Origin: Roseovarius gahaiensis
GTDB lineage: Bacteria > Pseudomonadota > Alphaproteobacteria > Rhodobacterales > Rhodobacteraceae
Direction: 5' to 3'
Assembly: GCF_011601345.1 (NCBI RefSeq)
Contig: NZ_JAAORB010000006.1
Span: 51,630 to 115,629 of the forward strand
DNA length: 64,000 bases
The translations under genes and the position numbers were made by a program. Under the pieces are notes generated by a model. It was not told the DNA's origin. It did no database searches and worked only from the letters and a program-made list of their open reading frames with translations. Below, one piece after another: positions 17,859 to 26,254 of the stretch. How positions within the stretch are numbered: the first letter of the stretch is position 1; each line of letters starts with the position of its first letter.

Positions 17859-18893
17859 ATGGCCAAGCGCAAACCGTTCGAGATTGCCGGCGTCACGGTG
17901 CCACCGGGCACCCGGCGGACAGTGGATGTGCCAGTCAGCTACCTGTCGGATCACACGCCGGTGCATTTGTCGGTGCATGTGGTGCATGGGCGCAAGCCGG
18001 GGCCGGTCATGTTTGTGTCGGCCGCCGTGCATGGGGACGAGGTGATTGGCGTCGAAATCGTGCGCCGTTTGCTGAATGCCCGGGCGCTGACGCCGATGGC
18101 GGGCACGTTGTTGGCGGTGCCGATTGTCAACACGTTCGGGTTTCTCAATCACTCGCGCTATTTGCCGGATCGGCGCGATTTGAACCGCTGCTTTCCCGGT
18201 CATGCGACCGGGTCAATGGCGTCGCAGCTGGCGCATATTTTCATGACCGAGATCGTCAACCGGTCTGATTTGGGGATTGATCTGCATTCGGCGGCGATCC
18301 GGCGCAACAACCTGCCGCAATTGCGCCTGACGGCAGGCAATGATCGTCTGCACGATCTGGCCGATGTGTTCGGCGCGCCGGTTGTCATGAATTCCAACCT
18401 GCGTGACGGGTCGCTGCGCATGGCCGCCGAAGACGCGGGTGTTGACGTTCTGTTGTATGAAGGGGGCGAAGGCCTGCGGTTTGACGAATTGCCTGCACAA
18501 GCCGGGGTTTCGGGCATCTTACGGGTGATGAACCATCTGGGGATGATCGGTAAGAAAGGGGTGCCGAAAAAACGCGCCGAGCCTTTGTATTGCAGCGATT
18601 CCACTTGGTATCGCGCCCCGGCAGGGGGGTTGTTTCGCGGCTATACGGGCATTGGTGAAATGGTTGAACCGGGCACCGTTCTGGGCGCGATTTCTGACCC
18701 CTTTGGCGAATTCGAGGCCGAAGTCACATCGGATCAGGCCGGGATTGTCATTGGACGCACCAATATGCCGGTGGTCTACGAGGGGGACGCGCTGTTTCAC
18801 ATTGCCGAGCCGGTGGCCACCAAGAAAGCCATGCCTGACATCGGATTGCATATGGAAACCGCGCCGATGTTCGACGAAGACGAGATCATTTAG
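17859..18893 (+). CDS. Succinylglutamate desuccinylase/aspartoacylase family protein
   Basis: A 344-aa zinc-dependent deacylase-like protein. The metal-binding HxxE motif appears in AAVHGDEVIGVE, followed by LNRCFPGH and DLHSAAIRRNNLPQLRL, with a second zinc-ligand His in DLH. A C-terminal beta-rich domain (~250-330) is typical of the AstE/ASPA superfamily. It hydrolyses an N-acylated or peptide-like amide; the substrate is unknown. ATG 17859 is chosen because GGACAGGAC precedes it; the ATG at 17787 is upstream of the ribosome site. Its stop overlaps the convergent membrane-protein gene by 3-4 bases. Confidence 0.8.
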   Translation: MAKRKPFEIAGVTVPPGTRRTVDVPVSYLSDHTPVHLSVHVVHGRKPGPVMFVSAAVHGDEVIGVEIVRRLLNARALTPMAGTLLAVPIVNTFGFLNHSRYLPDRRDLNRCFPGHATGSMASQLAHIFMTEIVNRSDLGIDLHSAAIRRNNLPQLRLTAGNDRLHDLADVFGAPVVMNSNLRDGSLRMAAEDAGVDVLLYEGGEGLRFDELPAQAGVSGILRVMNHLGMIGKKGVPKKRAEPLYCSDSTWYRAPAGGLFRGYTGIGEMVEPGTVLGAISDPFGEFEAEVTSDQAGIVIGRTNMPVVYEGDALFHIAEPVATKKAMPDIGLHMETAPMFDEDEII

Positions 18894-19588
18894 CCTGTTT
18901 TGTCTGACCGTCGGCTGGCAGGGCGGAACCGATGGGCGTTACCGGGTGCCAAAAAGATCGACATGGTGATCAGGCTAAATATGAACTCATACGCCTCCCA
19001 TTTGCGGGGGACATAGACCAGCCCACCGATGATCACACTGGCGGCAACTGCCGCCACAGCATGGCGCGTGCTGGGCAGGGGCAACATGATGGTGTCGATG
19101 ATCTTGGCGATGATCTGAACGCGTTTGTAAAGCGGCGGCAGAACAACAAGGTAAATCAGAATCGCAATCGTCAGAAAACGGCCGAACAGGGTTTTCGCCA
19201 GTTGCTCTTCGCCAAAGGCCAGATTGTGCAGGTTCGTTTCCATTTGACGGTTATGTTCAAGGAAGAAGCCGGTAGTTTGCCAATCAAAGATCCGCTGTCC
19301 CCATGAAATTTCCTCGCCCGCGCCGAATAGAAAGGCCGCTGCGTAAAGCGTCAACCATGCGCCTGCGCCGATGCGCTTTTGACGGGCCATGCGAACAGCC
19401 TGCCACGCCAAAATCAGGCAGGACAGGAACAAGCCGATCGCGGTGCCGTATTCAATCGGGCCATCCTCGACCCCGAAGCCGAATTCGTACTGTTCACGGA
19501 AACCAAGGATGCTGTAGGCCAGCGTGAACAGAAGCGTTGCATTGATGAGACCAAAGAGAATTTGATCAGATGGGCTGAGCCGGAGCAT
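18890..19588 (-). CDS. Integral membrane protein of unknown function
   Basis: A 232-aa protein with about six hydrophobic segments (around residues 10-30, 45-62, 78-92, 135-155, 180-195 and 203-218). Between the third and fourth is a charged motif GAGEEISWGQRIFDWQT that looks conserved and might form a functional site facing one side of the membrane. No family name can be given from sequence alone. It is convergent with the aspartoacylase-like gene. The gene is transcribed alone, with rpsU 184 bases upstream on the same strand. Confidence 0.65.
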   Translation of the reverse strand: MLRLSPSDQILFGLINATLLFTLAYSILGFREQYEFGFGVEDGPIEYGTAIGLFLSCLILAWQAVRMARQKRIGAGAWLTLYAAAFLFGAGEEISWGQRIFDWQTTGFFLEHNRQMETNLHNLAFGEEQLAKTLFGRFLTIAILIYLVVLPPLYKRVQIIAKIIDTIMLPLPSTRHAVAAVAASVIIGGLVYVPRKWEAYEFIFSLITMSIFLAPGNAHRFRPASRRSDKTG

Positions 19589-19708
19589 GAGAGGCCTGTC
19601 AAAAAAGTGTTACTTGAGCGCGCCGGTTACCCCGCTGGCGCGACGGAGGCAAGACACAGAGATGTGAATGCGGTGATACGGCGCATAACCGCCCCCCTGA
19701 AATGACAA

Positions 19709-19733
19709 ACCCCCGAAGCGGCTGCCCGGGGGT
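19709..19733 (-). terminator. Terminator of rpsU
   Basis: A 7-bp stem (CGGGGGT / ACCCCCG, read on the minus strand as ACCCCCG...CGGGGGT) lies 40 bases past the rpsU stop and is followed by TTTGTC on the minus strand. Confidence 0.65.
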
Positions 19734-19772
19734 CGTCGTATTCAGCGTGTTGCGCCAAGCTGCGCGGCGGTC

Positions 19773-19979
19773 TTATAAAAGACCTTCGCGTTGGGCTTTT
19801 TTGCGCGCCAGTTTACGGGCGCGGCGAATCGCCTCGGCCTGTTGGCGTGCTTTCTTTTCGGACGGTTTTTCGAAATGCTGCCGAAGCTTCATTTCACGAA
19901 AAACGCCTTCGCGTTGCAGCTTTTTCTTCAGGGCGCGAAGCGCCTGATCGACATTGTTGTCGCGAACACTAACCTGCAT
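19773..19979 (-). CDS. rpsU: 30S ribosomal protein S21
   Basis: A 68-aa basic protein that fits bacterial S21: [19 protein letters not shown], then [15 protein letters not shown] and an Arg/Lys-rich tail. It belongs to the small ribosomal subunit near the anti-Shine-Dalgarno region and supports translation initiation. The gene is monocistronic, with a terminator, and divergent from the COQ9-family gene, an arrangement I recall from other alphaproteobacteria. Confidence 0.95.
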   Translation of the reverse strand: MQVSVRDNNVDQALRALKKKLQREGVFREMKLRQHFEKPSEKKARQQAEAIRRARKLARKKAQREGLL

Positions 19980-20089
19980 GTGGTGTCACCACCTTTCCAA
20001 GTTGAAGTTGCATGAGATTGCAGGAACCCGGCGTATAGCAAAGCAGCTTTGTTTTGTCTAGGGTAAGGCCAAACAAACGGAGGCGAGCC

Positions 20090-20782
20090 ATGACTGACCC
20101 CGATATCAAGATGCAGCTGTTGGATGCGGCTAAAATGCACGTGCCCTTCGATGGCTGGACCGAGGCCGCGTTTCAGGCGGCGATGGCCGATACCGGCGTT
20201 GACGAAGGCGTGGCGCGCGCCGTGTGTCCGCGCGGGGCCATCGATCTGGCGTTGGCCTATCACGAAGAAGGTGACCAGCTGATGCTGGAACGTCTGACAG
20301 CCACGGATTTGTCTGACATGCGGTTTCGCGACCGGATCGCGGCGGCGGTCCGCTTTCGGCTTGAGGCCGTGGACGACAAGGAATTGGTGCGCCGGGGAAT
20401 GACATTGTTTGCTTTGCCCAGCCACGCACCTGACGGGGCCAAGGCCGTTTGGGGCACCTGTGATCAGATATGGACCGCCTTGGGGGATACATCGGACGAT
20501 GTGAATTGGTATACCAAACGCGCGACACTGTCGGGCGTCTATAGTGCGACGTTGCTGTATTGGCTGGGCGATGACACCCCCGATCATCACGCCACTTGGG
20601 ATTTTCTGGACCGGCGGATCGACGAGGTCATGCAGATCGAAAAATTCAAGGCGCAGGTGCGCGACAACAAGCTTTTGAGCGGCCTGATGGCCGGCCCGTT
20701 GAAAATTCTGGACGGCATCAAAGCTCCTGAGCACCGTGGCGCGCGCTCTGATATGCCCGGCCGTTGGACAGGACAGTTTTAA
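20090..20782 (+). CDS. COQ9 family protein (ubiquinone biosynthesis)
   Basis: A 230-aa protein. The N-terminal part (~5-60) resembles a TetR-like helical fold (LLDAAKMHVPFDGWTEAAF), and the central part has the COQ9 stretch around TSDDVNWYTKRATLSGVYSA with WYTKR and YSAT as hallmarks. COQ9 binds lipids and helps the COQ7 hydroxylation step of ubiquinone synthesis. ATG 20090 is preceded by GGAGG 5 bases upstream, so it is preferred over the in-frame start at 20054. The quinone-oxidoreductase gene follows after 10 bases, probably as an operon. Confidence 0.88.
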   Translation: MTDPDIKMQLLDAAKMHVPFDGWTEAAFQAAMADTGVDEGVARAVCPRGAIDLALAYHEEGDQLMLERLTATDLSDMRFRDRIAAAVRFRLEAVDDKELVRRGMTLFALPSHAPDGAKAVWGTCDQIWTALGDTSDDVNWYTKRATLSGVYSATLLYWLGDDTPDHHATWDFLDRRIDEVMQIEKFKAQVRDNKLLSGLMAGPLKILDGIKAPEHRGARSDMPGRWTGQF

Positions 20783-20792
20783 GGAGACAACA

Positions 20793-21776
20793 ATGAGCCA
20801 GACAATGAACGCCGTGGAAATCACGCAACCCGGCGGCCCCGAGGTCTTGCGCCTGACAACCCGTCCCATGCCCGCGCCGCGGGCGGGCGAGGTGGTGATC
20901 AAAGTGGCCTATGCCGGAGTGAACCGCCCTGATGCCTTGCAACGGGCCGGCATGTACGCGCCGCCCCCCACGGCCAGTGACCTGCCGGGCTTGGAAGCGG
21001 CGGGTGAAATTGCCGCCGTGGGCGAGGGCGTCAGCGACTGGTCGGTCGGCGATGAGGTTTGCGCTTTGCTGCCCGGCGGTGGCTATGCCGAATACGTGGC
21101 CACACCAGCGGCCCATTGCCTGCCGGTGCCGAAAGGCATGGACCTGCGCGAAGCCGCCTGCCTGCCCGAAACCTTTTTCACGGTCTGGTCCAATGTCTTC
21201 CAGCGCGGCGGCCTGCAAGGCGGCGAGCGGTTCTTGGTACATGGCGGATCAAGCGGGATCGGCACCACGGCGATTCAGCTGGCGCATGCGTTCGGCGCGC
21301 GGGTGTTCACCACGGCCGGGTCGGACGATAAATGCGCCAAATGTCTTGAATTGGGGGCTGAACGGGCAATCAATTACCGCAACGAGGATTTCGTCGAGGT
21401 GGTCCGCGCCGAAGGCGGCGCCGACCTGATCCTTGACATGGTGGGCGGCGATTATCTGCCGCGCAACGTCAAATCCTTGGCGGATGACGGACGCTTGGTG
21501 CAGATCGCGTTCCTGCAAGGGCCGAAGGTCGAATTGAACTTCGCCCAAGTTATGATGCGGCGACTGACGATCACCGGCTCAACCCTGCGCCCGCAAAGCG
21601 ATACGGCCAAGGCCGCGATTGCCGAGGCGTTGCGCGCCCATGTCTGGCCGTTGCTGGACGCGGGCAAGGTCGCCCCGGTGATGGATTCGGAATATGAACT
21701 GCCCAATGCCGCACTGGCCCATGCCCATATGGAGAAAAGCGCGCATATCGGGAAAATCGTGCTGAAAGTGGGCTGA
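20793..21776 (+). CDS. NAD(P)H-quinone oxidoreductase (PIG3/zeta-crystallin type)
   Basis: A 327-aa medium-chain dehydrogenase/reductase without the structural zinc cysteines. It shows PGLEAAGEIAAVGEGV, the NADPH-binding HGGSSGIGTTAIQLA (the PIG3-type variant of GxGxxG), and a C-terminal HAHMEKSAHIGKIVLKV ending typical of the PIG3 subgroup. It reduces quinones or enones with NADPH in the cytosol. AAGGAGACAAC ends just before the ATG. It follows coq9 closely, which agrees with a role in quinone metabolism. Confidence 0.9.
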   Translation: MSQTMNAVEITQPGGPEVLRLTTRPMPAPRAGEVVIKVAYAGVNRPDALQRAGMYAPPPTASDLPGLEAAGEIAAVGEGVSDWSVGDEVCALLPGGGYAEYVATPAAHCLPVPKGMDLREAACLPETFFTVWSNVFQRGGLQGGERFLVHGGSSGIGTTAIQLAHAFGARVFTTAGSDDKCAKCLELGAERAINYRNEDFVEVVRAEGGADLILDMVGGDYLPRNVKSLADDGRLVQIAFLQGPKVELNFAQVMMRRLTITGSTLRPQSDTAKAAIAEALRAHVWPLLDAGKVAPVMDSEYELPNAALAHAHMEKSAHIGKIVLKVG

Positions 21777-21780
21777 TCCC

Positions 21781-22905
21781 TTGGGCGCGGTGCACTTGGG
21801 GATTCTGGCACTGACCCTGCTGAGCCTAGGGCTCAGCGGATATGCGATCTGGCGCGACAAGGGGCTGGAGTGGTCCTTTGCCGTGTCAACGCCGCCTGCG
21901 CCGCAGGGCGCGCCACGGTTTGAAACGGTGTTCGATTACTCGGTGGATCAAGGCGTGGCGCATGCGCCGGCCATCGCCTTGCGTGAGGGTGGCGCGGATA
22001 TCGTGTGGTTTCAGGGCTCGTCCGAGGCGCAGCCCGATGTCGAAATTTACCGCGCCCGGTTAACGCGCACACCGGACGGCACATGGCAGGCAGATGCGCC
22101 TGCCGCCATTATCAAAAGCCCGGCTTTGGGCGATGTTTTCACGCCGCAGCAATTGGTCGTGACAATGGGCAACACGATCGAGAATGAGGCCAAGCCCGAC
22201 AGTTTATACGCAACCGTCGTGTCGGTCGGTGGATGGGCCATGGCGTCGGTCGCGGATGTGACGATGCGGGATGGCCACCCTGTTCACGCCCGTAAACTGA
22301 ACCTGTCGCCGTTTCTGAACCGGTCTTTCTTGGTCAAATCCCCGATGGTGGCCTATGCCGATGGCAGCCACGGCCTGCCGGCCTATTTCGAGATGGGCAG
22401 CACCTATGGCGCGCTTGTGCGGTTTGACGAAAAAGGCAGGGTGCGTGATCAACGCCGGATGACGGGCGATGGCGTCAAGCCGATCCAGCCGATGGTTGTG
22501 CCTCTGGATGCGGATCGTGGCGTGGCTTTCTTGCGTGATTTCAACGACAGCGGGCGGCTATATGTCAGCCGCACAGCAGATGGCGGCCAAAGCTGGAGCC
22601 GCGCCGAGGCCACTGATATCGCGCATCCCAACGCGCCGGTGGCCGCGCTGCCTGTGTCGGGTGGGCGGTTGCTGATGGCGCTGAACGGTGGCGCCCAAAG
22701 TGCTGACCTGTTGCATCTGGCGGTGTCCGAGGATGACGGCGCGACATGGCGGGTGATCCAGACATTGGACCGCAAGCCGGGGGATGCGCGGTATCCGATG
22801 CTGCGCCGGTTGGATGATGGCGATATTCTGCTGGTCTATTCGCATGGCACGAAAACCGGCCTGCGGGCCGTGGTGATGAACGAAGCATGGGTGGCGGCAC
22901 AATGA
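21781..22905 (+). CDS. Sialidase/Asp-box (BNR) repeat-like protein with N-terminal membrane anchor
   Basis: A 374-aa protein. Residues ~5-23 (LGILALTLLSLGLSGYAIW) form a signal anchor, so the rest is periplasmic. The body is a beta-propeller with two clear Asp boxes, SRTADGGQSW and SEDDGATW, as in the BNR_2 / exo-sialidase-like family. Catalytic sialidase residues cannot be confirmed. No ATG fits: the start is TTG at 21781 or GTG at 21790, both 4-13 bases after the preceding stop, so the N-terminus is provisional. Its stop overlaps the next membrane gene by 4 bases (ATGA), indicating a paired function at the envelope. Confidence 0.7.
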   Translation: MGAVHLGILALTLLSLGLSGYAIWRDKGLEWSFAVSTPPAPQGAPRFETVFDYSVDQGVAHAPAIALREGGADIVWFQGSSEAQPDVEIYRARLTRTPDGTWQADAPAAIIKSPALGDVFTPQQLVVTMGNTIENEAKPDSLYATVVSVGGWAMASVADVTMRDGHPVHARKLNLSPFLNRSFLVKSPMVAYADGSHGLPAYFEMGSTYGALVRFDEKGRVRDQRRMTGDGVKPIQPMVVPLDADRGVAFLRDFNDSGRLYVSRTADGGQSWSRAEATDIAHPNAPVAALPVSGGRLLMALNGGAQSADLLHLAVSEDDGATWRVIQTLDRKPGDARYPMLRRLDDGDILLVYSHGTKTGLRAVVMNEAWVAAQ

Positions 22906-23453
22906 GCGGTGTTTTGGCGGCGGGTGGTCTGGCGGTGGTGCTGGCCTGGGTTGTCTTTGCCTTGACCGGCTGGGTCGTGGCGGCGCCTGTCTCGGTCTGG
23001 CTGGGGGGGCTTGTCGGTGCATTGGCGGTGCTGTTGCTGCGCGACATGCTGCCGCTGCGCGGGCTTGTGGCCCTGTTGGCCCCGTTCGGCGTGATGCTGC
23101 CGGCACTGGCGCTACGCCATATGGCGGCCAAGCTGGGCCTGCCGGTGGTGCCTTTCGGGGCTTTGGAATTGGCGGTGTTTCTGGTGGCGTATCTGGTGTT
23201 TCTGGCCGGCGCCATGGGTGCGCTGCCGCTGGAGGTCTACCGTCTGGGCTATGCGCCGTGGCCGGTGGCGGCGATGGTGCTGGCGATTTGTGCCTATGGG
23301 TTTGTCACGGGCAACTGGTTTTTGCCACTGATCGCGGTTCTGGGGCAGGCGCTGTGGCTGACCGGATGGGGCAGCAGCAACTGGTTTGATTACGTCACCC
23401 ACGTCTTGCTGGTGCCTGTGGCTGCCGTGGTGCTGGTGCTGCGTTTGTTTTGA
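22902..23453 (+). CDS. Polytopic membrane protein paired with the Asp-box protein
   Basis: A 183-aa very hydrophobic protein with about five to six membrane segments and few charged residues. The ATG overlaps the stop of the Asp-box gene (ATGA), pointing to coupled translation. The C-terminal WGSSNWFDYVTHVLLVP has a Trp/Asn-rich turn between two helices. I do not recognise the family. It likely sits in the inner membrane as a partner for the anchored propeller protein, an inference from the overlap only. Confidence 0.65.
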   Translation: MSGVLAAGGLAVVLAWVVFALTGWVVAAPVSVWLGGLVGALAVLLLRDMLPLRGLVALLAPFGVMLPALALRHMAAKLGLPVVPFGALELAVFLVAYLVFLAGAMGALPLEVYRLGYAPWPVAAMVLAICAYGFVTGNWFLPLIAVLGQALWLTGWGSSNWFDYVTHVLLVPVAAVVLVLRLF

Positions 23454-23476
23454 GGTGTAGCAGGTGCTGCGCCATT

Positions 23477-23497
23477 GAGTATTTTTGGAACAATGAA
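23477..23497. repeat. Intergenic repeat, type B, copy 2
   Basis: An identical copy of the GAGTATTTTTGGAACAATGA element found at 6358-6378, again in a convergent intergenic space, here between the membrane-protein gene and the RNase T2 gene. Seen from the RNase T2 stop (23512) it reads TTCATTGTTCC and then AAAAATACTC. Confidence 0.75.
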
Positions 23498-23511
23498 AGC
23501 GGGGGTGTTCC

Positions 23512-24141
23512 CTAGCGGATCGGGGCAAAGAGCGCATTTTTAAGCGTGCAATCGCGCACCGTATCGCGGCCACAGGGCACTGGGGCAAGGTCTTTGGACA
23601 GGCAGAGCCGGGCCTCTTGAATGCGCCCCTCGCGGCAGGTGATGGTCAGCATGTCGGGGGTCCAACCCGGGTTGGCCTTGAGAAAGGCCTGTTCCACAAC
23701 CGAGGCCGGTAGCGTGATGGGCTTTTGCAGTTTGCGAAACACATCCGGGCGGTTCACGGTGTCATAGGCCTTGCGCGACAGGGTAAAATAGGCCGCAGCC
23801 GACAGGCCTGTGCAACTGCCGTGCTTTTTCCATTGATACCACGCGAGCCCGGATGTGCCCATGATATCGGCCATGGCCGCAGTCATGCCGCGCGAGGGCG
23901 GACGCTTGGTGGTTTGGCAATGCGATGGCCAGCCGCGATGATATTGCGGCCAAAGCCCGTGCAACACCCAGCCGTGATCCTTGGCCGCGTCGCATTGTGG
24001 TGAGTTGCGGGCGTCGCCTTCCAGCGCGCACCATGTAGGCGACCAACTGAGCGCCAAGACATAGTAATCGAAATCGCCCGCGCGCCCGCCTTCGGCTTGG
24101 GCCATCCCGGACAACAGAAACAACAGCACCAACACACGCAT
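23512..24141 (-). CDS. Secreted ribonuclease T2 family protein
   Basis: A 209-aa protein with a signal peptide (MRVLVLLFLLSGMAQA, cleavage near residue 16). The two conserved active-site segments are present: CAS1 as HGLWPQY (His61) and CAS2 as YQWKKHGSC (His107 and the Lys/His pair). Six-plus cysteines suggest disulfide bonds in the periplasm. It cleaves single-stranded RNA through 2',3'-cyclic phosphates; the 2',3'-cyclic nucleotidase encoded at 28990 could act on such products, though the two genes are not adjacent. The ATG at 24141 places the signal peptide correctly; the longer open frame upstream is not conserved. Confidence 0.88.
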   Translation of the reverse strand: MRVLVLLFLLSGMAQAEGGRAGDFDYYVLALSWSPTWCALEGDARNSPQCDAAKDHGWVLHGLWPQYHRGWPSHCQTTKRPPSRGMTAAMADIMGTSGLAWYQWKKHGSCTGLSAAAYFTLSRKAYDTVNRPDVFRKLQKPITLPASVVEQAFLKANPGWTPDMLTITCREGRIQEARLCLSKDLAPVPCGRDTVRDCTLKNALFAPIR

Positions 24142-24274
24142 TCTTTGGTCTTTCAATTTACTGACGGACCCACTATATACGCGCCAAGTTCCCCGACAAC
24201 GGAAACCTGCACCAATCACGGTGCCGCCGAATTCCGGCGATGGGGAAGATATGCGTGAAGGAGGCCTGAATCAC

Positions 24275-25024
24275 ATGGCAAAACCGCTTATGGCAAAAGC
24301 CACCGCCGTCTGGCTGGTGGACAATACAACGCTCAGCTTCAAGCAGATTGCCGATTTCTGCGGCTTTCATGAACTGGAAGTGCAGGGCATCGCGGATGGC
24401 GATGTGGCCGCTGGTGTCAAAGGGTTTGACCCGGTCGCCAACAGCCAATTGACGCAGGACGAAATCGAGCGGGCCGAAAAAGACCCGCTGCACAAGTTGA
24501 CCCTGAAATACAATCCGGCAGCGCAAGGCGAGGAAAAACGCCGCGGCCCGCGGTATACGCCGTTGTCGAAACGGCAGGATCGTCCCAACGCCATTTTGTG
24601 GCTGGTCAAGTTCCATCCCGAATTGGCCGACAGCCAGATTGCCAAGCTGGTGGGCACCACCAAGCCGACGATCCAGACCATCCGCGAACGGACCCATTGG
24701 AACATCGGCAACATGCAGCCCATCGACCCGGTGGCGCTTGGCCTGTGCAAACAGTCTGAACTGGATATGGCCGTGCAAAAGGCCGCCGCCAAGCGGGCCA
24801 AGGACGGTGACGCGATGAGCGACGACGAGCGCCGCAAGCTGTTGAGCACCGAACAAAGCCTTGAGGCGGAAACCGAGCCGCGTATTCCAACGGCGATCGA
24901 GGGTCTGGAGACCTTCAGCCTTGGTGGGAACGAGCCTGAAAAAGAAACGGAATATGACGCCGAAAGTTTCTTTAACCTGCCCGATAGCGGCGAGGATGAC
25001 GACGAGAGCGACGATAACCGCTAA
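24275..25024 (+). CDS. trcR: Cell-cycle transcriptional regulator TrcR (DUF1013 family)
   Basis: A 249-aa protein: MAKPLMAKATAVWLVDNTTLSFKQIADFCGFHELEVQGIADG at its start (motifs: ATAVWLVDNTTLSFKQIA) matches the DUF1013 family, which alphaproteobacteria share and which was named TrcR in cell-cycle work. A second helix-turn-helix lies at ~105-145 (DSQIAKLVGTTKPTIQTIRE). The C-terminus is highly acidic. GGAGG ten bases before ATG 24275 supports that start rather than the in-frame one at 24221. A terminator with six T follows. It likely acts as a DNA-binding regulator, a role known only from family work. Confidence 0.85.
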   Translation: MAKPLMAKATAVWLVDNTTLSFKQIADFCGFHELEVQGIADGDVAAGVKGFDPVANSQLTQDEIERAEKDPLHKLTLKYNPAAQGEEKRRGPRYTPLSKRQDRPNAILWLVKFHPELADSQIAKLVGTTKPTIQTIRERTHWNIGNMQPIDPVALGLCKQSELDMAVQKAAAKRAKDGDAMSDDERRKLLSTEQSLEAETEPRIPTAIEGLETFSLGGNEPEKETEYDAESFFNLPDSGEDDDESDDNR

Positions 25025-25049
25025 AGCGCATCAGACAGATCAAGATTTG

Positions 25050-25082
25050 AACCCGGTCCCCTGCGCGGTGGCCGGGTTTTTT
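25050..25082 (+). terminator. Rho-independent terminator after trcR
   Basis: Stem AACCCGG (25050-25056) pairs with CCGGGTT (25072-25078), followed by a T-run to 25082, 26 bases past the stop codon. It lies in the convergent space before recR and may serve both directions weakly. Confidence 0.85.
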
Positions 25083-25114
25083 CATGGCCTGTCCAACGCG
25101 GCCTGTGTCAGGGG

Positions 25115-25708
25115 TCACAGCGTCTTGCGGGCATTCAGAGCGGCGCTGATCGTGCCGTCGTCGAGATAATCCAACTCGCCGCCGATTGGCACACCTTGGG
25201 CCAGCGAGGTCAGCGTCACCCGGCCTTCAAGTTGATCGGCGATGTAATGCGCGGTGGTCTGGCCATCGACGGTTGCATTCAGCGCGAGGACGATTTCGGA
25301 AATGCCCTCGGCCTCGACCCGATTAACCAGCTGTGGAATGCGCAATTGTTCCGGGCCGATCTGATCCAAGGCACTGAGCGTGCCGCCCAGAACATGGTAG
25401 CGGCCCTTGAACGCGCGGCCACGCTCCATCGCCCAAAGGTCGGCCACATCTTCGACCACGCAAAGCTGCCCGTTGGCGCGCTTTTCCGAGGCGCAGATAT
25501 CACAGATATCCGTGGTGCCGATATTGCCGCAATTGAGGCATTCGCGGGCCGAGGCTGCGACGCGTTGCATGAGATCGGCCAGTGGGATCAACTGCAGCTC
25601 GCGCTTGGCGATCAGGTGCAAAACCGCGCGCCGCGCTGATCGTGGCCCGAGACCCGGTAATTTGGCCATCAGCTCGATCAGGGCGTCGATGTCACGATTC
25701 GAAGACAT
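25115..25708 (-). CDS. recR: Recombination protein RecR
   Basis: A 197-aa protein of standard RecR size. It has the N-terminal helix-hairpin-helix ([13 protein letters not shown]), a four-cysteine zinc finger (Cys57, 60, 69, 72), a Toprim domain (~80-175, starting [15 protein letters not shown]) and the C-terminal segment [15 protein letters not shown]. RecR works with RecF/RecO in loading RecA at gaps. The ATG at 25708 has AGGTCACC upstream. It is the last gene of the dnaX-ybaB-recR set on the minus strand. Confidence 0.95.
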   Translation of the reverse strand: MSSNRDIDALIELMAKLPGLGPRSARRAVLHLIAKRELQLIPLADLMQRVAASARECLNCGNIGTTDICDICASEKRANGQLCVVEDVADLWAMERGRAFKGRYHVLGGTLSALDQIGPEQLRIPQLVNRVEAEGISEIVLALNATVDGQTTAHYIADQLEGRVTLTSLAQGVPIGGELDYLDDGTISAALNARKTL

Positions 25709-25743
25709 GGTGACCTGCCGTTGCAAAGGGTGACTGGGCCGGG

Positions 25744-25793
25744 GCGAGGGGCCAGCCCCTCGCGCTCCCCGGGATATTTTTAAACAGAAGAAG
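25744..25793. repeat. Intergenic repeat, type A, copy 2
   Basis: Inverted repeat GCGAGGGG / CCCCTCGC (25744-25751 with 25756-25763) followed by CCCGGGATATTTTT and ACAGAAGAAG. It lies between ybaB and recR, reading as CTTCTTCTGT first from the ybaB side. It may attenuate transcription between the two genes. Confidence 0.75.
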
Positions 25794-25804
25794 GGCCGCG
25801 GTGA

Positions 25805-26149
25805 TCAGAACGGCAGGTCCATGTCCTTGGGCAGGCCCATGCCTTCGGTCAGTTTGCCCATTTCTTCCTTGGCTTTCTCGCTGGCCTTGGCCTGTGCATC
25901 CTTGATCGCGGCAAGGATCAGGTCTTCGACGACTTCTTTGTCGTCCGAGTTGAAGATCGACGGGTCGATATCCAGCCCCTTGAGTTCACCCTTGGCGGTG
26001 CAACTTGCCTTGACCAGGCCGGCGCCGGATTCGCCCTCGACGATGATCTGGTGCATTTCTTCCTGCAGGCTGGCCATCTTTTGCTGCATTTCCTGGGCGG
26101 CCTTCATCATCTTGGCCATATCGCCCATTTGGCCCAATCCTTTGAACAT
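25805..26149 (-). CDS. ybaB: YbaB/EbfC family nucleoid-associated protein
   Basis: A 114-aa protein with the family pattern: a Met/Gln-rich start (MFKGLGQMGDMAKMMKAAQE), the VEGESGAGLVKASCTAKGEL stretch and the VVEDLILAAIKDAQAKASE helix. It binds DNA as a dimer and is usually encoded between dnaX and recR, as here. Fifteen bases upstream of its ATG lies GGAG. No anomalies. Confidence 0.94.
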   Translation of the reverse strand: MFKGLGQMGDMAKMMKAAQEMQQKMASLQEEMHQIIVEGESGAGLVKASCTAKGELKGLDIDPSIFNSDDKEVVEDLILAAIKDAQAKASEKAKEEMGKLTEGMGLPKDMDLPF

Positions 26150-26254
26150 CTTGGCTATCTCCTTGGGTCACCCGACCTTTGAGGCCGGTTAAATCTTGCT
26201 ATAATACATATCGGGGTCTGGTGAGCAGAAGGCAAGGCAGCGTCGCCCGTGGCG

